NCBI RefSeq assembly: GCF_028617075.1
Contig: NZ_JAQKGV010000007.1
Location: forward strand, 62,001 to 126,000
Length of the DNA stretch: 64,000 nt
Direction: 5' to 3'
Source: Rubrobacter calidifluminis
GTDB lineage: Bacteria; Actinomycetota; Rubrobacteria; Rubrobacterales; Rubrobacteraceae
Shown here: positions 1-8,083 of the stretch, one piece after another
How positions within the stretch are numbered: the stretch's first letter is position 1
Layout: every line of letters starts with the position of its first letter
Program-made: the position numbers and the translations under genes
The notes under the pieces: model-generated
Database searches by the model: none
Told to the model about the DNA's origin: nothing
What the model saw: only the letters and a program-made list of their open reading frames with translations

Positions 1-369
1 GCCAACTCCAATCTCGATCTGTACGTACCCACCCGGATGTGGGAGGAGACCCGGCATGAGGTATCCAGGCGGCTCGAAGTCCGGGTATCCCGGGGGCTTC
101 CCGCTCCGGTTGCCGCGCGCTTTTGGGACGCTGCCCTGCGTGTTAAGGAACACAGCGTCACGGAGGTACCAGAAGAGGTCTACGAAGGTTCGAAGGGCGA
201 AGCGCTGTCCAGGTTACCACGGGATGAGAAAGACTGGCAGGTGGTCGCGCTCGCTCTTTCACTCGAAGCAGCCATCCTCACCGAGGATAGAGATTTCTTC
301 GGCTGCGGGGTTGCAACGTGGACGGCAGACACCATGATCACCTGGCTGCAACGCCATGGTTTATCTTAG
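1..369 (+). CDS. PIN-domain protein, C-terminal part (cut by window edge)
   Basis: The frame is open back to base 1, so the start lies outside the window and the ATG at 37 is probably internal. The visible 122 residues show the C-terminal half of a PIN-type ribonuclease fold: an early segment NLDLYVPTRMWEE typical of the strand and helix after the first Asp, then DEKDWQVVALALSL and TEDRDF, the acidic positions that bind metal in PIN nucleases. PIN proteins of this size are often VapC-like RNase toxins, but the partner antitoxin would lie upstream and cannot be seen. Family call is good; a toxin role is only inferred. Confidence 0.8.
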   Translation, partial: ANSNLDLYVPTRMWEETRHEVSRRLEVRVSRGLPAPVAARFWDAALRVKEHSVTEVPEEVYEGSKGEALSRLPRDEKDWQVVALALSLEAAILTEDRDFFGCGVATWTADTMITWLQRHGLS

Positions 370-441
370 CCCGAGGATTCCTGCTTTTCTCACGCAGGAC
401 CGGGACCATGAACCCGGCAAGTAGTCGGCTTACCCGGCTCA

Positions 442-1596
442 TCAGCTACTGTTTCGCTCGTAGCCGAGCCGGGCGAGGGTCTCGCCGGCCGTCTCCTCGA
501 AGATCTCACGATCCTTCGTAGTGAAGAGCCTCCGCCAGTCGCCCGCCACGCCCTTGCGGAAGAACGAGGAGGCATCCTCCTCGCCGCGCCCGCGACCGCC
601 GGAGAGACGCTCGAAGCTCTGCGAGCGGACGCACCCGGCGACTGTCTCTTCGTCGGAGACGGCACCGAGGAAGGAGAAGATGTTTCGCATGTGCCGTTCG
701 GGGTCTGCGACGAGGTCCTCGTAGCGCACCTCCATGTAGCGGTCCCCGAGCAGGGCTGGACCATCCTGCGCCGCGCCGCCCGTGTAGGAGGACCAGTCGG
801 AGGCGAGGGTTCGGAGCTGGTCCCCGGTGAAGATGCTCCTGCCGGAGCGGACGAAGCCCTCCGGGTCGGCGCGGTAGGCGGCGCGCTTTTCGGCGATCTC
901 CGTCCCCTCCTTCACGTTGCCGAAGTTCCAGAGGTGGAAGGCGGCTGAGACGGCGACGTCGCGTCCGTCCCTGATTATGTGGATCACCCGCGCCTCGGGG
1001 TAGATGCGCGAGATCTCACGCACCATCCGGTCGTTGAGGAGCGGGGACTTGTCGCCGACGAGGCGCTTGCCGCTCTTCAAGAGCTCCCGCGTCATGAAGT
1101 AGCCCGCGGCCATGCGGGTCATGGCTTCGATGTGTTCCCGCGGATCTCCGTCGCGGCTCCAGACGGAACGTTCGACCCAGAGCCTCAGGTACTCCGCGTC
1201 GAGCAGAGCCTCGTAGAGCGAGCTCGCCGGGCGGTCGACGTCGTTCTTCTTCAAGGCTTTGCGCTTCCATCCCGCGCCGAAGATGCGCCCCTCGCCCCGG
1301 CAGAGGACCTCGGGGTGGGCGTCGAGCATCCGCATCAGCCAGGTCGTCCCCGAGCGCATGAACCCGACGACGAAGAAGACGGGCGAGGCAGCCTCCGGCG
1401 GCCGCAGCCCGCATCTCCGCAGCTCCTCCTCGAGCGCAGCGATGCGGGCGTCGCGGGTCGAGATCTCCCGGCGAGCCCGCGCCCCCGGAACGAGACCGCG
1501 CACGAAGCCGGCCGGGTCCCTCAGCGCCCGTCTGGCCAGCCTTTCCAACCTCTCGTACGTGTCCGGAGCCATCCTCCGCGGCGAGCGATACGGCAT
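442..1596 (-). CDS. Sulfotransferase family protein
   Basis: This 384-residue protein has the 5'-phosphosulfate loop RSGTTW at residues 81-86, preceded by the strand FFVVGFM, and a 3'-phosphate-binding segment IIRDGRDVAVS about 130 residues later. These are the PAPS-binding signatures of the sulfotransferase superfamily, which move sulfate from PAPS to a hydroxyl or amine. Residues 1-70 are basic and helical and lie outside the fold. The ATG at 1596 is supported by a -10-like TAGAAT exactly 6 nt upstream, consistent with a leaderless message. It is isolated from the polysaccharide cluster at 29-43 kb, which holds two more members; the substrate is unknown. Confidence 0.88.
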   Translation of the reverse strand: MPYRSPRRMAPDTYERLERLARRALRDPAGFVRGLVPGARARREISTRDARIAALEEELRRCGLRPPEAASPVFFVVGFMRSGTTWLMRMLDAHPEVLCRGEGRIFGAGWKRKALKKNDVDRPASSLYEALLDAEYLRLWVERSVWSRDGDPREHIEAMTRMAAGYFMTRELLKSGKRLVGDKSPLLNDRMVREISRIYPEARVIHIIRDGRDVAVSAAFHLWNFGNVKEGTEIAEKRAAYRADPEGFVRSGRSIFTGDQLRTLASDWSSYTGGAAQDGPALLGDRYMEVRYEDLVADPERHMRNIFSFLGAVSDEETVAGCVRSQSFERLSGGRGRGEEDASSFFRKGVAGDWRRLFTTKDREIFEETAGETLARLGYERNSS

Positions 1597-1602
1597 GCGG
1601 GT

Positions 1603-1608
1603 ATTCTA
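1603..1608 (-). promoter_or_regulatory. Leaderless-type -10 box for the sulfotransferase gene
   Basis: The minus strand reads TAGAAT, six bases, then ATG. Transcription starting about 7 nt after a -10 would begin at the start codon, so the mRNA would lack a 5' leader. No Shine-Dalgarno is visible and no good -35 can be seen. Confidence 0.5.
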
Positions 1609-1634
1609 AGCCAGGACGGCCGGGTTTCCCCGCC

Positions 1635-1856
1635 TCACGAGCGGCGGGCTTCAATCATCTCCTTGGGCTCTCTCCAGCTTATAGTCTGCACGGCGCTCTC
1701 GAAGCGCACCTCGAGCCCCCGGCGCGTCAGGCGGACTTCGCTTCTCCCGCGGTCGAGCCAGCGGTTGCTCAGCGGCCCCTCCGCGAGAACGGCCCGGTGG
1801 GCCCTGCGCCACCCGAAGCGCCGCAGATTGTACTCCAGGTCCCGGTAGCGATCCAT
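1635..1856 (-). CDS. Small hypothetical protein (73 aa)
   Basis: A short Arg-rich ORF beginning MDRYRDLEYNLRRFGW, with no signal peptide, membrane segment or motif I recognise. It sits between the secreted protein at 1908-2249 and the sulfotransferase, all leftward, filling the gap without overlap. No clear ribosome-binding site precedes the ATG, so expression is uncertain. The short hydrophilic sequence with a basic N-terminus and the C-terminal strand-like stretch (SEVRLTRRGLEVRFESAVQ) looks like a small folded domain rather than a random frame, but this is a weak argument. Confidence 0.45.
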   Translation of the reverse strand: MDRYRDLEYNLRRFGWRRAHRAVLAEGPLSNRWLDRGRSEVRLTRRGLEVRFESAVQTISWREPKEMIEARRS

Positions 1857-1907
1857 CGAGCAGACAAGCGATGGCCCCGGGTCTCCGGGGCCACCGGGAT
1901 AGAGGTC

Positions 1908-2249
1908 TTACTTTCCGCTGCTTCCGGCGGTATCAGGAGCACTCTGGTCACCCTGCTGGAGCTGCTGCCCGGGTCCCTGCTGCAGGTTGTCCCTGTCGGG
2001 CCCCTTCACCTCACCGGATCCGGCCTTCTCCCCGGCATGCTCTATCCCATCCGGAGCGCTCTGGTCACCCTGCTGCACGTTGTCGGGGTCGGTCTTGGTG
2101 TTCTCCTGGTGAGCCTGCTGCTGGGCCGCGGAGACCTGGCCGCTGGAAGCGGCGCTGGTGTTGTGGGTGGCCTGGGCGAGGGCGGTGCCCCCACCGAGCG
2201 CCAGTACCGCCGGTACGGCCATCGCCGCAAGGAGCTTCTTTCTGTCCAC
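1908..2249 (-). CDS. Small secreted hypothetical protein with QQGDQSAPD repeats
   Basis: The GTG start at 2249 is preceded by AAGGAGGG at ideal spacing. Residues 1-26 form a classical Sec signal peptide (KK, a hydrophobic core, then TALAQA). The mature part is Gln/Asp/Gly-rich and low in hydrophobic residues, so it is probably disordered; the nine-residue unit QQGDQSAPD occurs twice, about 35 residues apart. No cysteines, lipobox or LPXTG are present, so it should be released or loosely wall-associated. No known domain is recognised. The neighbours are the small ORF downstream and the two-component system upstream, with 200 bp between. Confidence 0.75.
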   Translation of the reverse strand: MDRKKLLAAMAVPAVLALGGGTALAQATHNTSAASSGQVSAAQQQAHQENTKTDPDNVQQGDQSAPDGIEHAGEKAGSGEVKGPDRDNLQQGPGQQLQQGDQSAPDTAGSSGK

Positions 2250-2446
2250 TGTTCGTTACCCTCCTTGTATTCCTGGTGGTTCTCAGGGTTTCGTGCCGTG
2301 TACCGCTTCTGAACATCCTCTTTACATCTTCCTCTCCTTTCTCTGCTGTCGTGTACGCTCAAGTATTCGCCCGGGGGATGAGAGGGTGCTGAGCAGAGGG
2401 TGAGAGCTGGATGAATAGTCCGTAAGAATCTTTCGAGACTAACGTC

Positions 2447-3871
2447 TCAGAGAAGATCGGCCCGCGTTCCGCCACCTGAAGGGAGGTTTTTGGGGAGCAG
2501 GAGGGTGAAGGTGGAGCCTTCGCCGACCCGGCTCTCCACCTCTATGGTGCCGCCGTGGGTCTCGGCGATCTGCCGGGCTATGGAGAGGCCGAGCCCGGCC
2601 CCTCCGGCGCCGCGCGAGGGGTCCACCCGGTGGAAGCGCTCGAAGATCATGGGCAGCTCGTCCTCGGGGATGCCGATGCCGGTATCCGTGACGGAGAGGA
2701 AGGGGGATCCACCCAGGCAGCCCACCTCCACGGAGATCCGGCCGCCTTTCGGGGTGTACTTGACCGCGTTGTCGAGCAGGATGGAGGCGGCCTGCAGGAT
2801 AAGCTCCCGGTCGCAGTTCGCCTCGACCGGTCCCTGCGGGGGACGAAACTCGACCTCCACCTTGCCCTGCGCCGAGGCGCGGGCGGCGTCGGCGGCTTCG
2901 GAGGCGATGGAGGCGAGGTCGTGCCGCCCGAGGTTGAGTGGAGCACCCTCGTCGCCGCGGGTGAGGGCGAGCAGCGACTCGACGAGCGAGCGCATCCTGC
3001 CGGACTCCTCGCGGATCGCGCGCACCGCCTCCCGCGCGGTCTCGGGGTCCTTGAGCGCCCACTCGTCGAGCATCCGGGCGTAGCCGCTTATGGAGGTGAG
3101 GGGAGTCCTGAGCTCGTGGCTCGCGTCGGCGGCGAAGCGCCGCTGGCGGGCGAGGGCCTCTTCCCGGCGGGCGAACGCGGCCTCCAGCCGGGCGAGCAGG
3201 GCGTTTATCGTGGTGGTGAGACGCCCTATCTCGTCCTTGGGGTTCGCCACCGGCAGCCTCTTGGCGAGATCCCCCTCCCCCATCTCGCGGGCGGCGACCA
3301 CGACCCTGTCGACCGGCTTGAGCGCGGCGCGGGCCAGGATGTACGCGCCGGCGATCGAGAGCAGGAAGGCCGCCCCGATCCCGGCGGCGAGCACCGCGGA
3401 GAAGTCCTCCAGCGTCTCCTGCGCACCCTGGTAGGGCTTGCCCGCCTCGACGATGCGCAGAGCACCGCTGCCCTTCAGCCGCACCGGGACGGCGTAGACG
3501 TAGTCCGGGGCCTGGTTGGAGAGGTTCGCGGTGCCCGAGGCCGGGTTCCCGCTCCTCGCCGCCCGGCGCCAGACGCCATCCTGCGCGCCTCCCTGGACAC
3601 CGACCCGGAGCGTCTCGCCGACCACCCTGCCCTGTCCGTCGCGCACCACGACGAAGACCCCCTCCAGGGTGAGCCTCTCGCGGTTGCTCTCCTCCAGGGT
3701 GCCTCCCGAGCGGATGGTCTCCGCCACCGAGACCGCCGCCTGCCGGACCGTATTCTCGGTGTTGGAGAGCAGCGTGTCGCGCACCAGGACGTACAAGCCG
3801 AAGCCGAGCACGAGCAGGATCACACCGATCGCCAGCGCGTTGAAGAGCGTCAGACGCCACCGGATCGGCAA
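2447..3871 (-). CDS. Sensor histidine kinase (HAMP, HisKA, HATPase)
   Basis: A 474-residue membrane kinase of the MprB/BaeS type. One transmembrane helix lies at about 10-30, followed by an extracytoplasmic sensor of about 125 residues, a second helix at about 158-180, a HAMP linker to about 230, the phosphorylated H252 in the H box SHELRTPLTS, and a C-terminal ATPase with N, G1 and G2 boxes (ILLDNAVKYTP, DTGIGIPED, GAGLGLSIARQ). It ends with no further domain. Its gene starts 3 bp after the stop of the response regulator gene, so the pair is one operon transcribed leftward. The signal is unknown; the sensor region shows no familiar fold. Confidence 0.93.
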   Translation of the reverse strand: MPIRWRLTLFNALAIGVILLVLGFGLYVLVRDTLLSNTENTVRQAAVSVAETIRSGGTLEESNRERLTLEGVFVVVRDGQGRVVGETLRVGVQGGAQDGVWRRAARSGNPASGTANLSNQAPDYVYAVPVRLKGSGALRIVEAGKPYQGAQETLEDFSAVLAAGIGAAFLLSIAGAYILARAALKPVDRVVVAAREMGEGDLAKRLPVANPKDEIGRLTTTINALLARLEAAFARREEALARQRRFAADASHELRTPLTSISGYARMLDEWALKDPETAREAVRAIREESGRMRSLVESLLALTRGDEGAPLNLGRHDLASIASEAADAARASAQGKVEVEFRPPQGPVEANCDRELILQAASILLDNAVKYTPKGGRISVEVGCLGGSPFLSVTDTGIGIPEDELPMIFERFHRVDPSRGAGGAGLGLSIARQIAETHGGTIEVESRVGEGSTFTLLLPKNLPSGGGTRADLL

Positions 3872-3874
3872 GGC

Positions 3875-4552
3875 CTACTCCTCCCGCAGCGCGTACCCCA
3901 CGCCCCTTATGGTGTGGATCAGCTTCTTCTCCCCCTCCACGTCTACCTTCCGCCTCAGATATCCCACGTACACGTCGACCACATTCGTCGAGAGCGCGAA
4001 GTCCTGCTCCCACACCCGCGAGAGCAGCAGATCCCGCGAGAGTACCCGCCTCGGGTTCTGCGCCATGAACTCGAGCAGCTCGTACTCCCGCGCCGTGAGG
4101 TCTATCTTCCTCTCCCCCCGCCTCACCTCCCGCGTGGAGCGGTTTATCTCGAGGTCTCCTACCCGCAAGACCTCCTCACCTTCCACCCGCCTCAACAAAG
4201 CCCGCATCCTCGCCAGCAGCTCCTCCACCTCGAAGGGTTTCGTCAGGTAGTCGTCCGCCCCGTAATCGAGGCTGTGCACCTTGTCCTGGGTGCTGTCGCG
4301 GGCGGTGAGCATGATGACGGGCAGCTTCTCCCCGCGCTCCCTGATGCGCTTCAAGACACCCACCCCGTCGAGGCCGGGCAGCATGATGTCCAGCACTACG
4401 ATCTCGGGCCGGAAGCCCTCCAGCGCCTCGAGCGCCGAGGGCCCGTCGTAGACACACCTCACCGAGAACCCCCGGTGCTCGAGCTCCAGCTCCAGGAAGC
4501 GGGAGATGGAGCGGTCGTCCTCGACTATGAGTATCCTGGTGCCGGGTTTCAT
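3875..4552 (-). CDS. OmpR-family response regulator
   Basis: A 225-residue regulator with a receiver domain (acidic pair E11/D12-D13, phosphoacceptor D55 in VVLDIMLPG, then the conserved T in LTARD and K in LTKPF) and a C-terminal winged-helix DNA-binding domain ending in VDVYVGYLRRKV...TIRGVGYAL, the OmpR/PhoB signature. The ATG at 4552 is chosen because AGGAGG stands 7 nt upstream; the frame stays open much further upstream, but that part is only the reverse of the terpene synthase gene. Cotranscribed with the histidine kinase. It diverges from the terpene synthase gene across a 150-bp gap, so it may control that gene, though nothing shows this directly. Confidence 0.94.
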   Translation of the reverse strand: MKPGTRILIVEDDRSISRFLELELEHRGFSVRCVYDGPSALEALEGFRPEIVVLDIMLPGLDGVGVLKRIRERGEKLPVIMLTARDSTQDKVHSLDYGADDYLTKPFEVEELLARMRALLRRVEGEEVLRVGDLEINRSTREVRRGERKIDLTAREYELLEFMAQNPRRVLSRDLLLSRVWEQDFALSTNVVDVYVGYLRRKVDVEGEKKLIHTIRGVGYALREE

Positions 4553-4705
4553 CGCATGACCTCCTCGCCTCGCCGAGTGCGATTCTATATTCTCGCGACG
4601 CCGGCTGAGGAGAAGATGAGAGGTCGCCGCGGGCGGTTCTTGCGGGCGATGCAACGAGGTGTGAACATGCTTCCCCGGGAATCGTTCCGCGGCAAAGGAG
4701 AAGCT

Positions 4706-5734
4706 ATGGAGGCAGGAAAGGTAGTGCTCGACACACCATCCCTCGACTACCCCTTCCCACCCAGGATGAACGAACATGCCAGCGTCGCCCAGCACGGTAC
4801 TTCGGGGTGGGTGAGGACGTTCGGGCTGCTGCCGGACGAGAAATCTCTGGCTCTCTTCGACGCCACCGGGCTCGGATACCTCGCCGCCCGCAACCATCCC
4901 GACCTCTCCGCCGAGGATCTCCGGTTCATCTCCGACTGGTACGCCTGGCTCTTCCTGCGCGACGACAAGGGGGACGCCTCGCCCGCAGGCCGGGATCCGC
5001 GCGGCCTTTCGGCGGCGGACGGCCGGTTGCTCGACGTGCTCGAAGGCGTCGAGCCCGGAGAGGAAGACGAGCCGCTCGCCCACGCCCTGCGCGACCTGCG
5101 AGAGAGAACCCTCGGCTACCTGCGCGCCAATTCCCTGCCCGGCGTCTGGATGCGGCGGCTGGTCCGGGCCGTGAGGGAGCATCTCGAGGCGACGCTCTGG
5201 GAGGCGTCGAACCGGGCCAGGGGAACAGCTCCCTCCCTCGAGGCGTACGTCAGGATGCGCCCGCTCACCGGCGGGCTCTCGATCGTCACAGAGCTCGTCG
5301 AGATCGTCCGCGGCCTCCATCTCCCTTCAGAGGTGCGCGAGCACGCGGCGGTGAGGCGGCTCACCTCGGCCTCGCACAACGTCACCTGCTGGGCCAACGA
5401 TATCATCTCCCTGAAGAAGGAGCTCGCCGCCGGCGAGGTCAACAACCTGATCCCGGTGCTCTGCGCCGAGCGGCGCCTCTCACTGCAGCAGGCTCTATGG
5501 GAGGCGGCCCGGATGCACGACGCGGAGGTGGCATCCTTCGTCGAGACCTCGCGCACCCTGCCCACCTTCGGCCCGGCGGTAGACGAGATCCTCGGACACT
5601 ACGTACTCTCGCTCGAGGCCCGCATGCGCGGCGTCCTCGACTGGTCGCTCGGCTCCGAGCGCTACCGCAGCGAGGAGGCTATGATCTCCCCGGCATCCCG
5701 GGCATCAACCGGCCTGGAGAACAAGAATCCCTGA
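4706..5734 (+). CDS. Class I terpene synthase (sesquiterpene-cyclase-like)
   Basis: A 342-residue protein with both metal-binding motifs of bacterial class I terpene cyclases: the Asp-rich motif DDKGD at residues 86-90 after WYAWLFLR, and the NSE triad N231, S235 and E239 in [10 protein letters not shown]185, 46 residues before the NSE motif, fits the pyrophosphate-sensor Arg, and a C-terminal RY pair (SERYR) is present. Such enzymes ionise farnesyl or geranyl diphosphate with Mg2+ and cyclise it. The ATG at 4706 has AAGGAG just upstream. No prenyltransferase, P450 or methyltransferase is adjacent, so the product is probably the unmodified hydrocarbon or alcohol. Its last 73 bp overlap the convergent GGDEF-EAL gene. 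Confidence 0.9.
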   Translation: MEAGKVVLDTPSLDYPFPPRMNEHASVAQHGTSGWVRTFGLLPDEKSLALFDATGLGYLAARNHPDLSAEDLRFISDWYAWLFLRDDKGDASPAGRDPRGLSAADGRLLDVLEGVEPGEEDEPLAHALRDLRERTLGYLRANSLPGVWMRRLVRAVREHLEATLWEASNRARGTAPSLEAYVRMRPLTGGLSIVTELVEIVRGLHLPSEVREHAAVRRLTSASHNVTCWANDIISLKKELAAGEVNNLIPVLCAERRLSLQQALWEAARMHDAEVASFVETSRTLPTFGPAVDEILGHYVLSLEARMRGVLDWSLGSERYRSEEAMISPASRASTGLENKNP

Positions 5735-7596
5735 GCGTAGTCGCAGCCGGCCCGGCGTAGCCTCTCCAGCTGCTCGTCGGTCTCGACCCCCTCCGCGATC
5801 ACGTCCATCCCCAGACTGTGCGCGAGCGTGGTCACGGTCTGCACGATCTGCGCACCGTCAGCCGAGCACACGTTCTCCACGAAGGCCCGGTCTATCTTCA
5901 GCGCGTCGGCCGGAAGGCGCTGCAGCACCCCGAGCGAGGAATACCCGGTGCCGAAATCGTCTATGTGGATCCTGATCCCCAGCTCGCGCAGGGCGCGCGT
6001 GGCAGGCTCGGCGCCGAGCATTATAGCGCTCTCGGTCACCTCCAGACGCAGGTGTCGCCCCTCCAGCCCGCTCTCGGCGAGAGCCTCCGCCACCTGGTCG
6101 GCGAGGGAGGGCTGCGAGAGCTGCACGGGGGAGAGATTCACGCTCACGGTGAGCGGCCTGTGCTCCGGAAACCTCTCCTGCCAAACCTTCGCACTCCGGC
6201 ACGCCTCCCGCAGCACGCGCCGGTTGATCCTGGAGATGAGTCCGGTTTCCTCCGCGAGCGGGATGAACTTTGCCGGGGGGATCTCCCCTCGGTCGGGGTG
6301 CTCCCACCTGGCGAGCGCTTCGAAGCCGACCACCGCACCGCTCCTGAGCGAGACTATCGGCTGGTAGCGGACGTAGAACTCCCCCCTCTCCACCGCCCGC
6401 CTGAGGTCGTTCTCGAGCCGGAGGGTCTCGAGCACGCGCCGGCGCATCTCCCCCGTGAAGACCTCGTAGCGGGCCCGTCCCTCCCTCTTCGCCTGATACA
6501 TCGCCGTGTCCGCATCGCGCAGCAGGTCCTCCGGCCTTTCGTAACCCCGCGAATCCGGGATGATCCCGATACTCGCCGAGGTGTAGAGTTCGTGCCCTCG
6601 CACGTAGAAGGGGGAGGCCAGCGCCCGCTGCAATCTCTCCGCCACCTCGAGAACCTCCCCGAGATCTCCGGCGCTCGCGAGCAGCACGGTGAACTCGTCC
6701 CCGCCGAGCCGGGCGACGGTGTCCTCCACGCGAACACAGGCCCTGAGCCTCTTCGCTATCTCGACGAGCATTCCGTCACCCACCACGTGCCCGAGTGAGT
6801 CGTTGACGTTCTTGAAGCGGTCGAGATCGAGGAAGAGCACCGCGAACGGTCTCCCTCCGGCCTCGCGCGCCCGCTCGAGCGCCTGCCTGAGCCTCTCCAT
6901 GAACAGAGCCCGGTTGGGCAGGCCGGTGAGTGAATCGTGCGTGGCGTCGTAGAGCGCCCTCTCCTCGGCCAGCCGGGCCTGCACCAGCGCCCCGACCAGC
7001 CGGCTCCTGAACTGCCAGAGCAAAAGCAACACGACCGCGACCGCGGCGGCGAGGCATGCCACGTGGAAAGGCGCGGCGTACCATCCGGGGAGCCGGGAAT
7101 CTGAGGGTGAGATCTCGCTCAGGACGGCGATGATCACCGCCACCAGCCATGCTACTACGAGCAGACGGCGCAGCATCTTTCCGCTCGCATAGGGTAACGC
7201 CACACCGACGGCGAGCAGCGGGGCGAGGATGATGACGGTTATGAGGAAGGGCTGCGCGAGGGCGACTACGATGCAGGCCAGGAGAAACCCGCAGCAGATG
7301 ATCGCGATGGCGGCGTTGGCCCGTTCCATCCTCCCGGACCACCGGCGGGCGACCTCGAGCGAGGCGCCGTAGGCGAACAGGGTGAGACCGGCGACGCCGG
7401 AACCGGGATCCCGGAAGGCGGCGGAGGCCCCGGCCTCCAGCAGACCGAACCCGAGGACGAGCGGCATGAGCCACTTGAGGAACTGCCCCATCTGGTGTCT
7501 CTGACCGGGGATTTCCTCCAGCCATACGTCCGGGGATTTCACCCCGGCTCCCCGGCGCGGCTCCTTCCTGTTCGTAGAACTGGCCGTGATCACCAT
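5662..7596 (-). CDS. Membrane GGDEF-EAL cyclic-di-GMP enzyme
   Basis: N-terminal membrane region with about seven hydrophobic segments, then a GGDEF domain with an intact LGGDEF active site and an RVED inhibitory I-site five residues before it, then an EAL domain beginning [10 protein letters not shown] with later conserved [10 protein letters not shown] and IAEGVET. Both halves look catalytically intact, so it could make or degrade c-di-GMP; EAL activity often dominates in such hybrids. The start is uncertain: the frame is open to 7716, and ATGs exist at 7716, 7596 and 7491, none with a good ribosome-binding site. 7491 would begin right at the first membrane helix. The 3' end overlaps the terpene synthase gene tail to tail. 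Confidence 0.88.
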   Translation of the reverse strand: MVITASSTNRKEPRRGAGVKSPDVWLEEIPGQRHQMGQFLKWLMPLVLGFGLLEAGASAAFRDPGSGVAGLTLFAYGASLEVARRWSGRMERANAAIAIICCGFLLACIVVALAQPFLITVIILAPLLAVGVALPYASGKMLRRLLVVAWLVAVIIAVLSEISPSDSRLPGWYAAPFHVACLAAAVAVVLLLLWQFRSRLVGALVQARLAEERALYDATHDSLTGLPNRALFMERLRQALERAREAGGRPFAVLFLDLDRFKNVNDSLGHVVGDGMLVEIAKRLRACVRVEDTVARLGGDEFTVLLASAGDLGEVLEVAERLQRALASPFYVRGHELYTSASIGIIPDSRGYERPEDLLRDADTAMYQAKREGRARYEVFTGEMRRRVLETLRLENDLRRAVERGEFYVRYQPIVSLRSGAVVGFEALARWEHPDRGEIPPAKFIPLAEETGLISRINRRVLREACRSAKVWQERFPEHRPLTVSVNLSPVQLSQPSLADQVAEALAESGLEGRHLRLEVTESAIMLGAEPATRALRELGIRIHIDDFGTGYSSLGVLQRLPADALKIDRAFVENVCSADGAQIVQTVTTLAHSLGMDVIAEGVETDEQLERLRRAGCDYAQGFLFSRPVDARDAGEIIASSLR

Positions 7597-7731
7597 AGAG
7601 TTATCGGTGGGAGGAGCGTTCCTCTTTAGTCCGCGACCTCGTGACCACACTCGTTGCATCCCCACCCCCCGCAGGAAATCCGGGCGCGGCCCCACGCCCC
7701 CCCGCCTCCCGAACATCTCCCCTGGCCTATC

Positions 7732-8001
7732 TCAGGCGTCGAGCACGACGTCGGAGAGGGGGCTGCCGATGCAGATCAGACGATATCCCTCCGCAAGCTC
7801 CTCGTCGGAGATCGCAAACGCAAGATCCTGGTCTATCTCTCCCTCGAGGCACATCTGCATGCAGGTGGTGCAGGTACCGCTGCGGCAGTCGTAGGGGAGG
7901 TCTAACCCGTTCTCCTCGGCCTTCTCGAGGATGTACTCATCCTCGGAGCACTCTATGGTGATGCCGCTCTTCTTGAAGGTTACCCTGTGCGTCTTCGCCA
8001 T
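7732..8001 (-). CDS. 2Fe-2S ferredoxin (plant type)
   Basis: An 89-residue protein with the ferredoxin cluster pattern C39-x4-C44-x2-C47 and C77, the four ligands of a plant-type [2Fe-2S] cluster, within the beta-grasp context (VTFKKSGITIECSEDEYILEKAEENGLDLPYDC). It carries single electrons in the cytoplasm. It lies between the stress-protein fusion and the GGDEF-EAL gene, all leftward. The fusion upstream carries rubredoxin-like Cys pairs, so a redox link is possible but not shown. Extra cysteines at 18 and 51 are not cluster ligands in this family. Confidence 0.92.
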   Translation of the reverse strand: MAKTHRVTFKKSGITIECSEDEYILEKAEENGLDLPYDCRSGTCTTCMQMCLEGEIDQDLAFAISDEELAEGYRLICIGSPLSDVVLDA

Positions 8002-8022
8002 CGCGCTTCTTCCTCACACGGA

Positions 8023-8057
8023 AGCCCCGGCCCGAATCGGAGAGCAAGACCGGGGCT
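8023..8057 (-). terminator. Terminator-like hairpin after the stress-protein fusion
   Basis: A perfect 8-bp stem AGCCCCGG/CCGGGGCT separated by 19 nt lies 26 bp beyond the fusion gene's stop codon in its direction of transcription. There is no long U tract after it, so it could also be a stability element. Confidence 0.4.
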
Positions 8058-8083
8058 CCCGCCTACAGATCTGAAAACCGTCT

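Noticed and set aside
2555-4705. Long plus-strand open frame running into the terpene synthase gene
   Set aside because: It is the reverse of the kinase and regulator genes, whose domains are unmistakable. Only the part from 4706 has family motifs and a ribosome-binding site.
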